Assembly: GCF_964340395.1 (NCBI RefSeq)
Contig: NC_135556.1
Location: 15,707,600-15,771,599 of the forward strand
Reading direction: 5' to 3'
Origin: Glandiceps talaboti
Taxonomy: Eukaryota > Hemichordata > Enteropneusta > Spengelidae
DNA: 64,000 nt
How positions within the stretch are numbered: the stretch's first letter is position 1; every line of letters starts with the position of its first letter. The position numbers and the translations under genes were made by a program. The notes beneath the pieces were generated by a model. It worked only from the letters and a program-made list of their open reading frames with translations. It was not told where the DNA came from and did no database searches. Shown here one piece after another: positions 14,046 through 27,000 of the stretch.

Positions 14046-15206
14046 TTGTTTATTGAAGTCTTTATGCTGTGCCCAAAGTGCTTCTACATAAATATTCAAT
14101 GTTTTTGTATTATAGTAAATTCTTATCAATTCACTATCTACGGCTGTTATTTTGAATGAATGTCATCAGTGGGTTATCAACATGCAATCTTATATATACA
14201 CTGATGATGTATTAGAGTATAAAAGCTTTTCTTTCTCATCGGCGTTCTTTGAAATAATGGTCGCTTCCTAATAAATCATTTACTCGTTGGCTGCTGTCCT
14301 CATATGTGGAGATTAGTATTTACTTTCCATGGGTTCACTTACCTCACTACCCTTTTTGTAAGAAAGTCGTATATAATCACAATTATTTTCTAAATAAATC
14401 TAAAAGGGGTGAATAATAATCGTTTGAGTTATTGCTCTTATTATATATAATACGTCATTTATTGCCTATTAATGTTTCAAAGACAAAATAAGCTCAGAAA
14501 ATTGTATCGTAATCAATCGTTACAATTGTTTTCCACACCTGTATCTTGAATAGGGAACTTCGAAATTCGTCATCTTGAAAGGTGCGTCATGGGAAGTGCA
14601 ATATCATTCCACTTTGGCAGGACTCGGCTTCCTAACACTCAGATCATTGTGTATTACAAAAATTAGAAAAATATTCGATTGACGCTACTGTCAATGGGCA
14701 GTTCTTTCTATCGTTAATAATCTTTAGTTTGGATTGCAAGCCTGCAATTCTTAATTCATTGTTTCTTCCACACAATATGTCATGCCATATAGTACACAGG
14801 TTGCAACGATATGTGTTACATAATACATGAACACTGAAATCTCCCACTGTCGCATCGCAGAAAGCTTCCGTAGATATCAACATTACAAATATGCTAAAAG
14901 AAACTGTAAAACACAAAGGTGAAAGGTCAACGAGTTTCGTGTAATTAGCTTTGATGCATGTATTCACATGGCATGCACTGTGGGTGTTCAGAAATAACGG
15001 TTAGCATTACATATGAACGTCAAATGTTAGCAATATGTTACATAAGCTGCACTAAGGAGTTTTAAAGTTGACATATTACACCAGTAAGTGGATTTACAAA
15101 AGGTGTATGATACTATATTCGAATGCCTGGATAAAGGTTTCAATTCCGAAGAAATGTACAATCATCTTCTGGTGATTAGGTGTAGCCCCGGATTCTCTTG
15201 TCGCCA

Positions 15207-15284
15207 GTGGTGAATCTTTCATCAGAAATAACTCGTATGTCTGAGAATACGAGTTTACTTATTTCTGATGAATGATTCACCACC
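15207..15284. repeat. 78-bp inverted repeat (hairpin)
   Basis: The left arm begins GTGGTGAATCTTTCATCAGA and the right arm ends TCTGATGAATGATTCACCAC. The arms pair almost completely, with a further inner CTCGTA/TACGAG pair. It could be a small foldback transposon. No flanking duplication is obvious. Confidence 0.8.
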
Positions 15285-16243
15285 GACATCATTCCAACGT
15301 AGGAGGTAATGGCACTGTAACTAGGTAGTGAAATTGTGTTTTTATTGATATAGACATTGTAAACAACATAGTTACATAGAAAGCCAAGAGGTTTAGACAC
15401 AAGGATTCCTAGTGATAATAATACATTCACCCTTCTTCTCTTCTTCGTCTTTTCTAACTAATAACACGAAGAGTATTTTCCTATTACCCGAAAACTCACG
15501 ATTCACACTTCTTGTAATCTGAAAAGGGAAAATGCCAAAGTGAACATGAATAAAACGTTCTTAATTATAAAGTATTACTCTATGAAACACGCATAAATCT
15601 GTTTGAAAAATACTGTTCGTGCTTTTTTATGTTCTTGTTATTGATGTTATCAATCTCTTCTTGCTTTGCCTTTGCTTATAGTTACGGAAAAGGGATAATA
15701 AAAAAGGCAATAACTAACCTGCGAGGACATGGTGAAGTAGGACGTTCTACTTTGATCGTTAGACCAAACAACGGCATGCAAGTTACTGAAGACGACGTGA
15801 TGTTTGTACTAACGGAAACCTAACTGTCGATCAGCGACTGTCAGTGTTTAAAATGCATTCACCTATATGCATACTACAACTTAGGGCAACCGTACTTAAT
15901 GTTATGTTCCACATCGTAACACCTTAAAAATGATGAGTCAGTGAATCGGTTATGAATTTTAAAAAAGTCTTCGAAAAAGTAAGTTTATATATACACGTTG
16001 GTTATAATTTCACATTCATAATCGTACTTTAACAGTCTGAATGACATAGAAATGACAATTAAAGTCAGAGGGAAACTTTGAAACATTTGTATTATTGAAA
16101 TTTCCAAAGTCAATTTGCGTTAGATACGGGCTCGTGGGGTTGACATCAGACAATCAGTGACATTGTGATATTCTCTAATCCTGAGTAGAGGGCGTCGATT
16201 TAAATTTAAAAAATCGCTAGATTGGAGAAATATAGGATCAGTC

Positions 16244-16323
16244 GGGTCATAAGAAATAAGGAATTAAGTAAGGCTACCCCATTGGGTGATAAGCAATAAG
16301 GATCTAAGTAAGGCTACCCCATT
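16244..16323. repeat. 40-bp tandem repeat, two copies
   Basis: Two adjacent 40-bp units each end in AAGTAAGGCTACCCCATT and differ at a few positions. No function is evident. Confidence 0.85.
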
Positions 16324-17549
16324 GAGAGAGAGAATAATAAGAATGGGAAAGTAATCTAAATAATGACGGTGTGAAGAAATTAGATTTTTTAAATTGTTCA
16401 CTAAGTGTAATTCTCTAATTATATGATTTAATTTCTCTTTTCACTGTCATTTCGATCAACTTCCGTGTTTAATTGAGCACCTCTGTGATGCACTTATGAG
16501 AATGGCATTGGAATTTAGAACATTTTCATCAAAGGCGGCATTGCTCTAAAAGAGGTCCGATGGTCGTTTACTAATTGTGGGAAATACTATAAATAACTTA
16601 GGAGATCAAAGCCAAAAGCGAACAATCCCCATCGTTTGCAGATACGTACAGTGGCGGGCAGGCAGGAGGATTTAAAGAAAGGTTTCACACACATAGAGGT
16701 GAAACTACGTTTGAAGATATACGCACTATTGCACACTGTCACAAAGATGATCCAAGCTCTCCGTGTTATTTCTTGCTGCTCAAGGAGGAAAGACAGGTAG
16801 ATCAGACAGACATTTAGTATGATTTATGCACACATATAGATAGACAGCAGACACGAACAAACATCACAAGGAGATTACAATCCTTGTGGTTTCAATATCC
16901 ACACGTTGGCAGATTAAAACCTATAGAGCTGTTTGTCTCATTTCTCATAGTTATGTATAAGAAATAATAGGGAAAATAGACCACTTATTCTGAAAGAGAT
17001 CTAATGATTTAAAAAGCTAATTTGGAGCAATTCTTCGTGTCCATGGCCTTCAGATAATGCATAGACAGCAACAATAACATCTGGGGCGTTCGGTTAGATT
17101 AACCGTCAATATTTCAAAAATCTGTTTTCAAGTTAGCAAGTGTATTAGAGAGATTCTGACAGTATCTGTAACGAACACAAAGAACATGGTTGACAACGCA
17201 AGCCATGATTCCGTCTAGTATAATGGGCTTTAAATTTACGTATGGAACGTGAATAAGTAATTGACCAATTTTAAAGTGAAATTCGGCTTGACTGTGGAAA
17301 CGATTTCATGTCAAGAACACCTGGACAAGAGCCAAGAAAAAAACACTTTCAAATAGATACATACAAAAGATAAAAACATACCTTTATCTACAATGAAATA
17401 CACGTTCTCGTGGAATGTGTCACTTTAGATATTTTTTTTACAATTATAATTAATGTGTAAATGTGCTAGGATTAGGTTACAAGTAACTTAATGCTTTATT
17501 GCAGTCAAGTAACAGTCTTAATTATATAGGCATTGGACATGAAGTTAGT

Positions 17550-17676
17550 GAGCCTTCAGAAATTACAAGAAGGGGAGAGGGTCAGAGGAAATCAAACCCG
17601 GTCTGTTGCGTAAAATATGAGTACGTTTTCTAAAAAATGGCCGTCCATCAAATTCCATTCTCTAAAAAATTGCCCC
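17550..17676 (+). repeat. Partial copy of the inverted-repeat element found at 26602-27000
   Basis: It starts GAGCCTTCAGAAATTAC and contains AATCAAACCCGGTCTGT and TTCCATTCTCTAAAA. These are the reverse complement of words in 26855-27000. It ends in a C-run and an A/C-rich tract. Confidence 0.7.
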
Positions 17677-18109
17677 CCCCCCAAACAAAAACAAAAACAA
17701 ACAACAACAAAAACTTTTCAACTAATTCAAAAACACGGGTTAAAATTCTGTTTGACGTGAAAAGGGACAGAATCAATGGTAAGGACTCTGGCATTCATTT
17801 CTTTTGCCTACTACTACTGTTACCATCACAAAGGACTTTGTGTGAAGGCACTGCAATAATCAATTAATTAATTATTTATTAATGCCTGTGTTAAGATCTA
17901 AATGGCAGATAGCGAAGGCAAGATCTCTCAAAGAACAGTAGGCGCACTACCGAAATTGCTGGATCGAGGTCAACATCGATATCCCCACTCCCCCACATTA
18001 GCCCCAATATCTTACCACCCCATACACCCTTCACTAAGGTGAGACACACTTCTCTAATCACATCAAAACTAATAATTCATTCACTGCATGCTTGTCAGCA
18101 GCGATCAGA

Positions 18110-18111
<2 letters not shown>

Positions 18112-18193
<82 letters not shown>
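18112..18193. repeat. (TA)n microsatellite
   Basis: Uninterrupted TA dinucleotides, left of the large palindrome. Confidence 0.97.
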
Positions 18194-18194
<1 letters not shown>

Positions 18195-18257
18195 CTCGGT
18201 GAGTATCAATCTGCTAAGACAGTGCTCTATACCGCAGTGGCAGAGCGCAATAGATTT

Positions 18258-18390
18258 GGTAGTACTGTAACTCTTTCTTGGTTGTAACTCGGAGTTTCAC
18301 GCATAGTGCGATCATCAGACAACTCAGTTGTCTGATGATCGCACTATGCGTGAAACTCCGTGTTACAACCAAGAAAGAGTTCCAGAACTA

Positions 18391-18392
<2 letters not shown>
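18258..18392. repeat. Near-perfect 66-bp-arm palindrome with 3-nt spacer
   Basis: The left arm (18258-18323) and right arm (18327-18392) are reverse complements over 66 bp with three mismatches, separated by TCA. The inner arm reads CGCATAGTGCGATCATCAGA. The palindrome lies between two TA tracts, with about 64 bp of unique sequence between the left tract and the left arm. The high arm identity points to a foldback element or a recent inverted duplication. Confidence 0.95.
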
Positions 18393-18393
<1 letters not shown>

Positions 18394-18436
<43 letters not shown>

Positions 18437-18439
18437 TAC

Positions 18440-18520
<81 letters not shown>
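18394..18520. repeat. (TA)n microsatellite interrupted once
   Basis: TA tract broken by GAGTACG near 18434. Confidence 0.97.
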
Positions 18521-18524
<4 letters not shown>

Positions 18525-18743
18525 AATAGCAGCAGCAGTGGTGTCAGCGGTAGGACCACGCCAAAATCACTAAATAATATAAAGTTATATAATACAATGA
18601 GTCAAAGTACGATGTGACCCTCTACTAATCCCATATTTCTAAATGATGGGCCTCTCCCGAGAACCAATTTGTAAAAGGTTACAATCCCCATTATGCCCCA
18701 TTATGGAATGATTTAAATACGCATAGGTGAATGTTACTTAACC

Positions 18744-21262
18744 TATTTATTTATTTATTTATTTATTTATTACACCTTTGCAACGGTACATACAAATGTA
18801 TTAAATAAGATAAAAATATAGACACAGAACAAATACACATGACAATACAATCAAACAAAACAACAAGAAACAAGAATGGTACTCCCCTGTCAAATTACAT
18901 GCATACTTAATATGCCAATAACTCTTAGTGACTCAAACTGGAATTTCTTCTATCCCATAACGATCTTATGAATGTTTTTGTCAACTTTGTGACCATTTCC
19001 CCAAGGTCATGGTTGACCTCCCATAAAGCCCTACTAAAAAGAATATTGAATTTAAAGTTCAGACCCCCAGAATAAAATTTACTGCATACATTATCATCAC
19101 CAAAGTTTACAAATGTTTCGTTTAAATGCAAGAAAAATGTATTTCTTATGTTGAGAAAAGCTGGACACATAAAAAGAAAGTGATAAATATCTTCTTTCCC
19201 TCTCGAGCAGAGTTTACAATCTCCAGACCCTTTATAATTTGTCCAATTTACTTTATTCCCTTCCATATCAATGGAATTAGATCTGACTTTAAAGTAAAGT
19301 AAAGTTAGGTGCCGTGATGATCCTCCAAGTCATTTACATTGTTTCCTCTTCTGTTATCATTTTTCACCCAAGAATAGTGTTCTAAAGACTTCAAATTGTT
19401 TACATTACGTTTAAATGATACCATCTCATTGAGGTTACTAATGAATTTAAAACTATTTATCCAATTTGTATTTGTTGGTTGTGTGGATCCATATATATGG
19501 TCTAGCCCGTTCTCAGTGAGGATATTATGTACATAGTTCGGCCAGTTCCATACTAGCTTTACGTTCCTATCATAAAACTTGTTGAGTTCAGTGAAAATCA
19601 ACTTGGTCCATCTATCACTATTCATTTTCTGTAATCTATCAAGATATTTAATCCTTGAATTGTTGAGTATAATCTGTATGTCTGACCAACCTAAATCACC
19701 TAATACTGCATGACATGCAACATTTCTATTTACCCTAAAAAGAAGTTTTCCAAATTGGTATTGGAGACTTTTCAGCTTTTTTTGTATCTACAGCACTTTG
19801 TAGAAACCATATACTACTTCCATAACTAATTGATGGTAAAACAATATTTTTCCAAAGTACATCCCCATATTCAAAGCGGTTGAAACTATTATGATGGTTG
19901 ATAAGAGATTTACAGTATGCAATTAATTTCATTCCTTTCTGGTACATCTTTTTAAAATGGTCATGGTCTTTTAATGACTTTGTGATGATTAAACCTAGAT
20001 AATTATACCACTTAGTTTCCCAAGTTTTAAATCACCTAGCGTCCATACTGTGTCCTTAGTATGTAATTTCCGACCAAAGAACATTATTTCTGATTTAGTT
20101 TGATTAAATGAAAGTCTCCATTTCACTGCAAAATCAGCCGCTATATGTAAAAGAGTTTGTAGTTCCCTATGATTGTTTGCTATTAATACAACATCATCTG
20201 CCCAAAAAAATCCCCGGGATTATTTGTGTGTCAATCTGAACCCCAACATTAGAATTCTTTAACATTTTTGCAAATTCATTTATATAGATAGAGAAAAATA
20301 ATGGGCTGAGAACACAGCCTTGTTTAACCCCTTCAGTTGTTTCAAAATAGTCTGTTTTAATATCATTCAACTTAACTTTGTTAAACAGCTTGTCATACAT
20401 GTCATCAATGATTTCCCATACATGCCCTCTAATTCCCACTTTCCATAGAATTACTCTAAGTCCATCCCTCCATACACAATCAAAGGCCTTGGAGAAATCT
20501 AAAAAAGCCACATAGGTTGATTTGTTTAATGATTTTCTCAGGGTAGCTATTCCGTTTAATATGAAAATATTATCTTCACAGCGTCTATCCTTTCTGAAAC
20601 CTCCCTGAATTTCTGCAAGAATATTATTATTCTCAATGAATTCTCTTAACTTTGTTTCTATAACTTTTGTGTATAATTTAGACAAACAAGAATTAAGAGT
20701 TATACCACGATAATTATTTAAATCTTAGGGGTCCCCACTTTTAAATATTGAAATTATTATCCCTTTTCTCCATTCATCTGAGATTTTATTTTATCTGAGA
20801 AGGTCGTAAAAAGAATGGCTAACGATCTTATCAAATTATGACCACCATGTTTTAACAACTCATTGGGAATGTCGTCTGTCCCACAAGCTTTCCCGTTATG
20901 ACAAGGACTAATTGCCTTTGTAACATCTTCATGTGTTATTTCAATATCATCAATTACTGGAAGACCATCGTCACAATTATGAACTCTGTCAAAATCTCTA
21001 ATTAAGTGTAACTCTTGTAGATTTGTTCATGAAAAGAGTTTCTAACATCTGTACTCTCCCCTAAGCCAACATTCATTTTTCCTAATGTATTCCAGTAGTG
21101 TTTCAAGTTACTTTTAATAACAACTTCAATACTGCTTGCGCTTACATGTATATTACCACCCAGACAATCATATATACAAACCTGCCTAGACTGTGGTTTC
21201 TGACCTTTTAAATTTTTCCAATCTTCAAGGAAGAAAGTGACGCAAAACAACCTATATTTCAT
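18744..21262 (-). mobile_element. 5'-truncated LINE with C-terminal Cys/His motif and (TAAA)n tail
   Basis: Read on the minus strand. The 5' part (about 21262-21002) precedes reverse transcriptase block 0 (DVTKAISPCHNGKACGTDD at about 20900). The core at 20685-20194 has GGFRKDRRCEDN, YVAFLDFSKAFDCVWRDG and GVKQGCVLSPLFF. The catalytic ADD box is in another frame at about 20200 (WADDVVLIANN). A connection region follows, then a C-terminal CKLC...HFLFMC motif at about 19200 and a stop at 18925. The 3' tail is (TTTA)n on the plus strand at 18744-18771. Frame changes and stops show it is inactive. It differs in motif style from the LINE at 1-2785. No target duplication was found. Confidence 0.88.
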
Positions 21263-24200
21263 TGCAACACGAGGAATGTCATGACATATTTAATATATCT
21301 ACGACTATAATAAATTGCATACCCCTGAAGGCTTCCTTCACGACATAAGAATGTTCACTTGGACCGCCTCTGAAACAAATAGTGACATGCATACATGCAG
21401 TCGTACAAGCTAACACATAACCCTGAGCACCCTGTCTGAGTTCACCGCCAAGCTTTTTTTCAAACAACAAAGTCTTTATGGGCTTTACTGCATATACCTT
21501 TGATTCTTGGACCCCTGTGACGTTGCTTACAGCTTGATTTTACTTCTTGTGTTTATTGACAATAACGTTCAGGCAATTTTCAATAACGCTGGGAGTTCTC
21601 ATATCTTGATCAAATTTTATCGACTGGGTACCGAATTTAATAATGTGTTACCTTTTATGAGCGATCAATATAGCCTTATAACGAATAAAGAGGACTCGTA
21701 CGTCGTAACTACTTCAGTGATAAAAATTGTTCTTTAAAGTTGCATAGTGTTATAACGTTGACCTTATTTTAGTCTAAAGTGAATATGCACAATATAAAGA
21801 CATACTATAACTTAATACCTAGGAGCAAACGTGAGTCGATGCACCATAAAGGGTTGGGAAGAGATCTAGAATAGACGCTCAGTAACTGAACCTATGACGT
21901 GTTTTAGTGAACGAAACTGTGACAAAATATACTGGTGCATAGTTTAAATATCATATCCGACATTCTATGAGTTTCACCAGTTATTGGACATGACTCAACA
22001 TAATTAGAATAGTATAAAATTATTTCAAAGTGAAACAAAATAACCATAATTACTCTGGGTCCTAACATTACAATATGAAACTCAAATATAAAATTAAATG
22101 AATACATAATTCAGTACATTGATGATGTTGATCCTCCAGCTCTAACACGACAGGAAATCAGTTGCTAAGCTGATAGGAAACCATTCGAAGTCTTTGTTTA
22201 TCCGAAAACATAATACAAAGAAACCAACAAAATCCAATTATAGTATAAGGAGTATCGATTTGTTTTATTCATCAAGTCCATTCTAATCTTGTGCATTCTT
22301 CGAATATCATTGTTACAAGTTAGGTTGAAGGATACTGTTTATCAGTGGCTGACAATTCCTAACAGAGCGACAGATTAATTAGAAAGAGATTTCTATACTA
22401 GTAGCCGGTTTTTTCGATTCAAAGGAGGAATCTAATACTCCTCGTATATGCCAAAACGGTTCCTTCCAAAATCACATCAATCGACATATATGAAATACGA
22501 CAAATGAAACGAATCGATCACCTTCCTTGATCAAAGTTTGTATATATTTTAATGGGAATCATCTGTACAGCTGTACATGTATGAAAACAATCGAATTAAA
22601 AACAACCACGTTGGCACAACTTCCACACAGCCATAATAACCACTACATTTTACTCACAAAATGGGTTACCAACGTCAAGAAAACCTAGCGAAGCTAGTGT
22701 GTTATCACTTAAACCATTGTAAATTCTTTCGAAGGGTATAACACAAAAATATTCCGCATTAGTAATTTGGTTTCAGTCAAACAAAAGTGACATTAATGGA
22801 ATGAAACCTGCCAAATATCGAATAATTTTCCTTGTGACAACTGTGTTCGTTCTCAAAAGTCATAAATATATATAGTGCCTGAAGGTCGTAGCACACCAAG
22901 AAGGTATGGGTGAATTATGGCAGTCGCTATTTCACTTTGATGGAAAATATAACATTTGAAAAGGTCAATGAGGGTATGTCGTACTTTCCAATCGAAACAC
23001 ATACAGATACATTATGGATAATTACGTATTTCTGAAGTTATATTATTCTTACTCTCATCCTTTAACGAAACAAATTGTTGGTCGTAAACAAATGTTGCAA
23101 ACAGTTTTATGGTTTCAAAGACATTAAAAAGTGTTCTTAACTCCAGTCGTACGCTAGTCAAAGACCAAAAAAGAAGGCGTCACTGGAAACCCAGGTTCGA
23201 ATTGTTTGTGTATTTACAATAAACAAATACATCAGCAACATCATTGGTTAATCAGTGGTTAATGTTATCCCAAAGTCATACAGAAATCGTGGTCGTCGTT
23301 GAGGGCGCTGATTTTGTGTGCGGACCCCCAAAATCAATTTGATTCGATTTATCCTGTACACAGCTTTAAAAATACGTTTACTCACAGGTGATATTACGAT
23401 ATTACGAGTAAGTTATTGTTGTATATATAAGAAAACATTTTCCAACAATCATTCCAGTTGCAGCCAGTGTAACTTTAACCTCTGACCCAGTAGCACATTT
23501 TGTCAACATAACAATGTAGTTAGTGAAAAATAACATAATTAAATCTCTCGCTCTTGTCATGTAGCGGGACAAACATTTCACGAAATGGTTCCAAACAGAA
23601 CTAAAACTAAATAATGTATACAAAAATATTCTAATTTTAGAGAGAAAGGCCCAAATTCCGAAATATTACATTTTTGGATCGTAACATAATCAGTGTCTTA
23701 TTCAATGAAGTAAAGAAAGAACTCAATCGCTCCTTCTTTAAAATGCACTACCGTAAAATGGCATATAATTCCCATTTTCTTTGTCACATAGGGGTGCTTG
23801 TAATATCTCATATCACATCAATCAATGAAATTTAAACTGTCCATTTGCCTTCCGCAGCTGTCATTAGGTTAATATATGATATCCTGTTCATAAAAATCAA
23901 GATTGGAACTGAAAAGAGACATCTGGTTACACCAACTTACTAGTTGAGGTCCTTGTCCTTCTAATACCCGTTGCCATGTATAACTACTTAAGTACATATT
24001 CGATTTTAATCTTCAAATGTCACTCATGTCTGTTACAATCTGATATGGTTTATTGGATTAGTCTGTCAGGATAATAGATTTTGCGATCAATCGAACTAGT
24101 ATACATCTTATCTTTCACGTCAAGAAGATAAATAAATACTCAGTTGCAAATGGCATGAAAATACTAACCTTTTATTTTCGTTTAACAGGGATTTGGAGAA

Positions 24201-24540
24201 ACAAAGTACATTTACATTTACACACTTCGCGAAATTGAAACTGCGAAAGTACAGTCTACCATCTCTGAAACAACTAGTGAACTCCCGTTGTTTAGCATAC
24301 GTTCATCCCCTTTCCTAGTAAAAGTTAGTGAATCACACGATGTCACACGTTTGGATTGCACTGACCAACATCCCGTGACCGATAATTTGAAGGTTTGTTT
24401 TGTACTTTATCCATACTAAATCATCATACTAGAAACTCTCAATGGTGGACAATCTTTCCTTTTCACCGACAAACTTTGAGCTTGGGCTTGGATCTCACAA
24501 AAAATACAATGGAACTAAAAGTGATGTTTACTGAGACCAA
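21263..24540. other. Intergenic, no gene seen
   Basis: AT-rich, with only short frames lacking any domain. No repeat structure stood out. Confidence 0.5.
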
Positions 24541-24574
24541 TTTTCACCTTCGGCAAGGAAGTGTAATGTTATGC

Positions 24575-24621
<47 letters not shown>

Positions 24622-24693
24622 CGTCTCTGTCTGTCTATCTGTCTGTCTGTCTGTCTGTCTCTATCTGTCTGTCTGCCAGCCTGCTTGCCTGCC

Positions 24694-24766
<73 letters not shown>

Positions 24767-24860
24767 GCCTGCCTGCCTGCCTGCCTGACAGCTGGACCCG
24801 AAATCTCAAAAACCACTGTATCGATTTTAATTAATGAAACTTGCTACACATCTTCCTTAT
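24541..24860 (-). mobile_element. Microsatellite-hairpin element, copy 2
   Basis: On the minus strand it carries the same order as the copies at about 7330 and 33840: GTGTAGCAAGTTTCATTAAT, CAGTGGTTTTTGAGAT, a (CAGA)n/(GCAG)n then (AC)n tract, and the hairpin CCTT-GCCG-AAGG at about 24550. The 240-bp tract gives long spurious open frames on both strands. Confidence 0.65.
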
Positions 24861-26601
24861 GGTAACATTAAGAACTAGTAAACAACCTATGAATAATAAA
24901 AATAATAAATTAGTTTACATTATACTTTAAGTCAAGGAGTATCTGTTAATTAGGTGACAAAAAAATATGTATTTCCAATAACATGGCCACAGAAAATACG
25001 GTAGCAAGGTCTGCCTTTTATTTTTATTTTTTACCCTTTTAATTGTTAAAGTACTGCTTCGGCCCAATGTCATCAGAATACCTCTTCTGTGATACTTTGA
25101 TTAAAGGAATATGTACAGACATCACCGGGGAAAGAAAATACACATGCAAGAAGACAAAGAATTTAAAACAAAAATGTTTAGGGTCAGCGGCTTAAACTAG
25201 GATCGGTCGGTTATCAGAAACACACACATTTTTTAGCCTTAGTGGTCAATACTATCTGTAAGTAGTGTAGTGGCAAGTTTACAAATCTTGAGCAAAAACT
25301 CAATTTTGAATTTGTCACCACGTCGCAAACTCTAATAGGTGTAACTGGAGTTCACTTTTCACTTTTCGATTAGACAACCACTGTATATTCACTGAAAATT
25401 GTTTAAATACCAATAAGCAGACATTGTACACATTACTCAGGGGTGGATTTTATGCATACACGGAGAGAAACAGGTTTGCCGATTTATGGTTTATGGCGTA
25501 CACAGCTACAGAAAATACGTTTACTCATATGTGATGCAATACTGTTCACGATGTACGAGAGTAAGTTTAGTGTACCTAACATCCTTTCATAAAGAATATT
25601 CCAGTTGCAGCTAGCTATCGTTATTATATGTCCCTTGCTATATTGTCATTTCTTGAAAAGATATCTTGTCTCTTTATTTATAATGTTGCAGGTGTGCGAT
25701 AAAATGAGCTATGTGAACAAAAGTAGCGGCATTTTGAAAGGTAGGGAAATACATAATACCAATATAACGTTTGCTGTCGTTCTGCACCAAATACTTGATG
25801 CACGACTGCCTTGATAAATAGTTTTTATATAATTTTCATCAAATCTAGCACAAGGGTCTGTTGATTACAAATTGGCTTTCTTGATCAAGTACAACTACTG
25901 ATAAGAACTTCATTTTTGCACTTTTAATCAAATTTCGAAAACGTTCACACCTTCAATGATAGCAGGTTCAATCTGCATTTTACAAGAGATGTTCATAAAG
26001 TGATTGCAATTTTACTCCAATCTATTTGTGATATACAGTGATGTGTTTCTGGTAGTATTTTAATGTGTTTACCTCATCGTGTTTTTACATTTACATCGCT
26101 CACAGAAGTGTAACCGCCACACTTTTCATCACGGCTTATATCATATTATAAACGTGTCGATGTCGCTCTTTGTGAACGTTCAATCGAGCTTGTGCGTCAT
26201 CGTACGATCTTCCCTCAGCTTTTATCCATGCATATAGCCCTAACATAGACTAGAGACATTTTGCATTGGAATATCCATGTTATGAAAATCCATCACAGGT
26301 ACTCGAGGGCACACGAAGAATCAAATTACTAACTCACCATGCAACAGGGATTTTTACAATTGATGTTTATATAATATGCTAGCGAGCCTATAGAGATTGG
26401 TATACCGTCACTATGGTAATGCCTCCATACGTTGTCATAGGCCAATATATGCATTCGAAATGATGACTATACTCTCGAGTAAGTTGAATAAGGAGTGCAT
26501 CACATGATGTCGATTGCTGAATTTTCTTTGTACTGACTTGTATGCTTTAACGCGAAGGTGCACCGAATAACAAGAAAACGAGAAACTAGCCAGCCAAATA
26601 A
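24861..26601. other. Intergenic, no gene seen
   Basis: Only a dispersed repeat copy at about 25178-25250 (GTTTAGGGTCAGCGG, then TAGGATCGGTCGGTTATC), which matches 35692-35770. Confidence 0.5.
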
Positions 26602-27000
26602 GGGAGTCTTCAGTAATTACAAAGGGTAGGGCGGGGGTGGGGTGGGTATGGGGGGGGGAGGTAATAGTTGTGGAGGTAATAGTTGGAAGCAAGAAATGAC
26701 ATTAAAACTATCAATGTGATGGGATCTTACTTCAGAAGAATTCTGTTTCAAGTGGGATTCGAACCCAGGACCTTCAGACTCCTAACCTTGAGCTCTAACA
26801 ATTACGCCACAGGAGGTGGTGTTAAAAATGTTTTTTTTTCCCATTGAAATATTTGAACAGGGGGAGGGTCATATTTTAGAGAATGGAAATTGAAGGGGGT
26901 TCATTTTTAGAATAACGGACTAGGGGGATGTTCACATTTTGAGCCACAGACCGGGCTTGATTTCCACCGGCCTTCCCCCGTGTAATTACTGAAGGCTCCC
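26602..27000. mobile_element. Element with 19-bp terminal inverted repeats containing a tRNA-like SINE head
   Basis: The left end GGGAGTCTTCAGTAATTAC (26602-26620) and right end GTAATTACTGAAGGCTCCC (26982-27000) are inverted repeats with one mismatch. The right half recurs in opposite orientation at 17550-17676, so this is a dispersed family. Inside, on the minus strand at about 26748-26826, is a tRNA-like sequence with A box GTGGCGTAATTGTTAGAGC and B box GGTTCGAATCC. The acceptor ends do not pair, so it is read as a SINE head and not a tRNA gene. No clear flanking duplication was seen, and the superfamily is unknown. Confidence 0.65.

Noticed and set aside
18088-18617. Several open frames on both strands across the TA tracts
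   Set aside because: Made of TA repeats and the palindrome; no protein signal.
24395-24865. 156-codon frame rich in CVCV and LSVC
   Set aside because: Generated by the GT and GTCT tracts of a mobile element.
26748-26826. Possible tRNA gene on the minus strand
   Set aside because: A and B boxes are good, but the acceptor stem and anticodon arm do not pair; better read as a SINE head.
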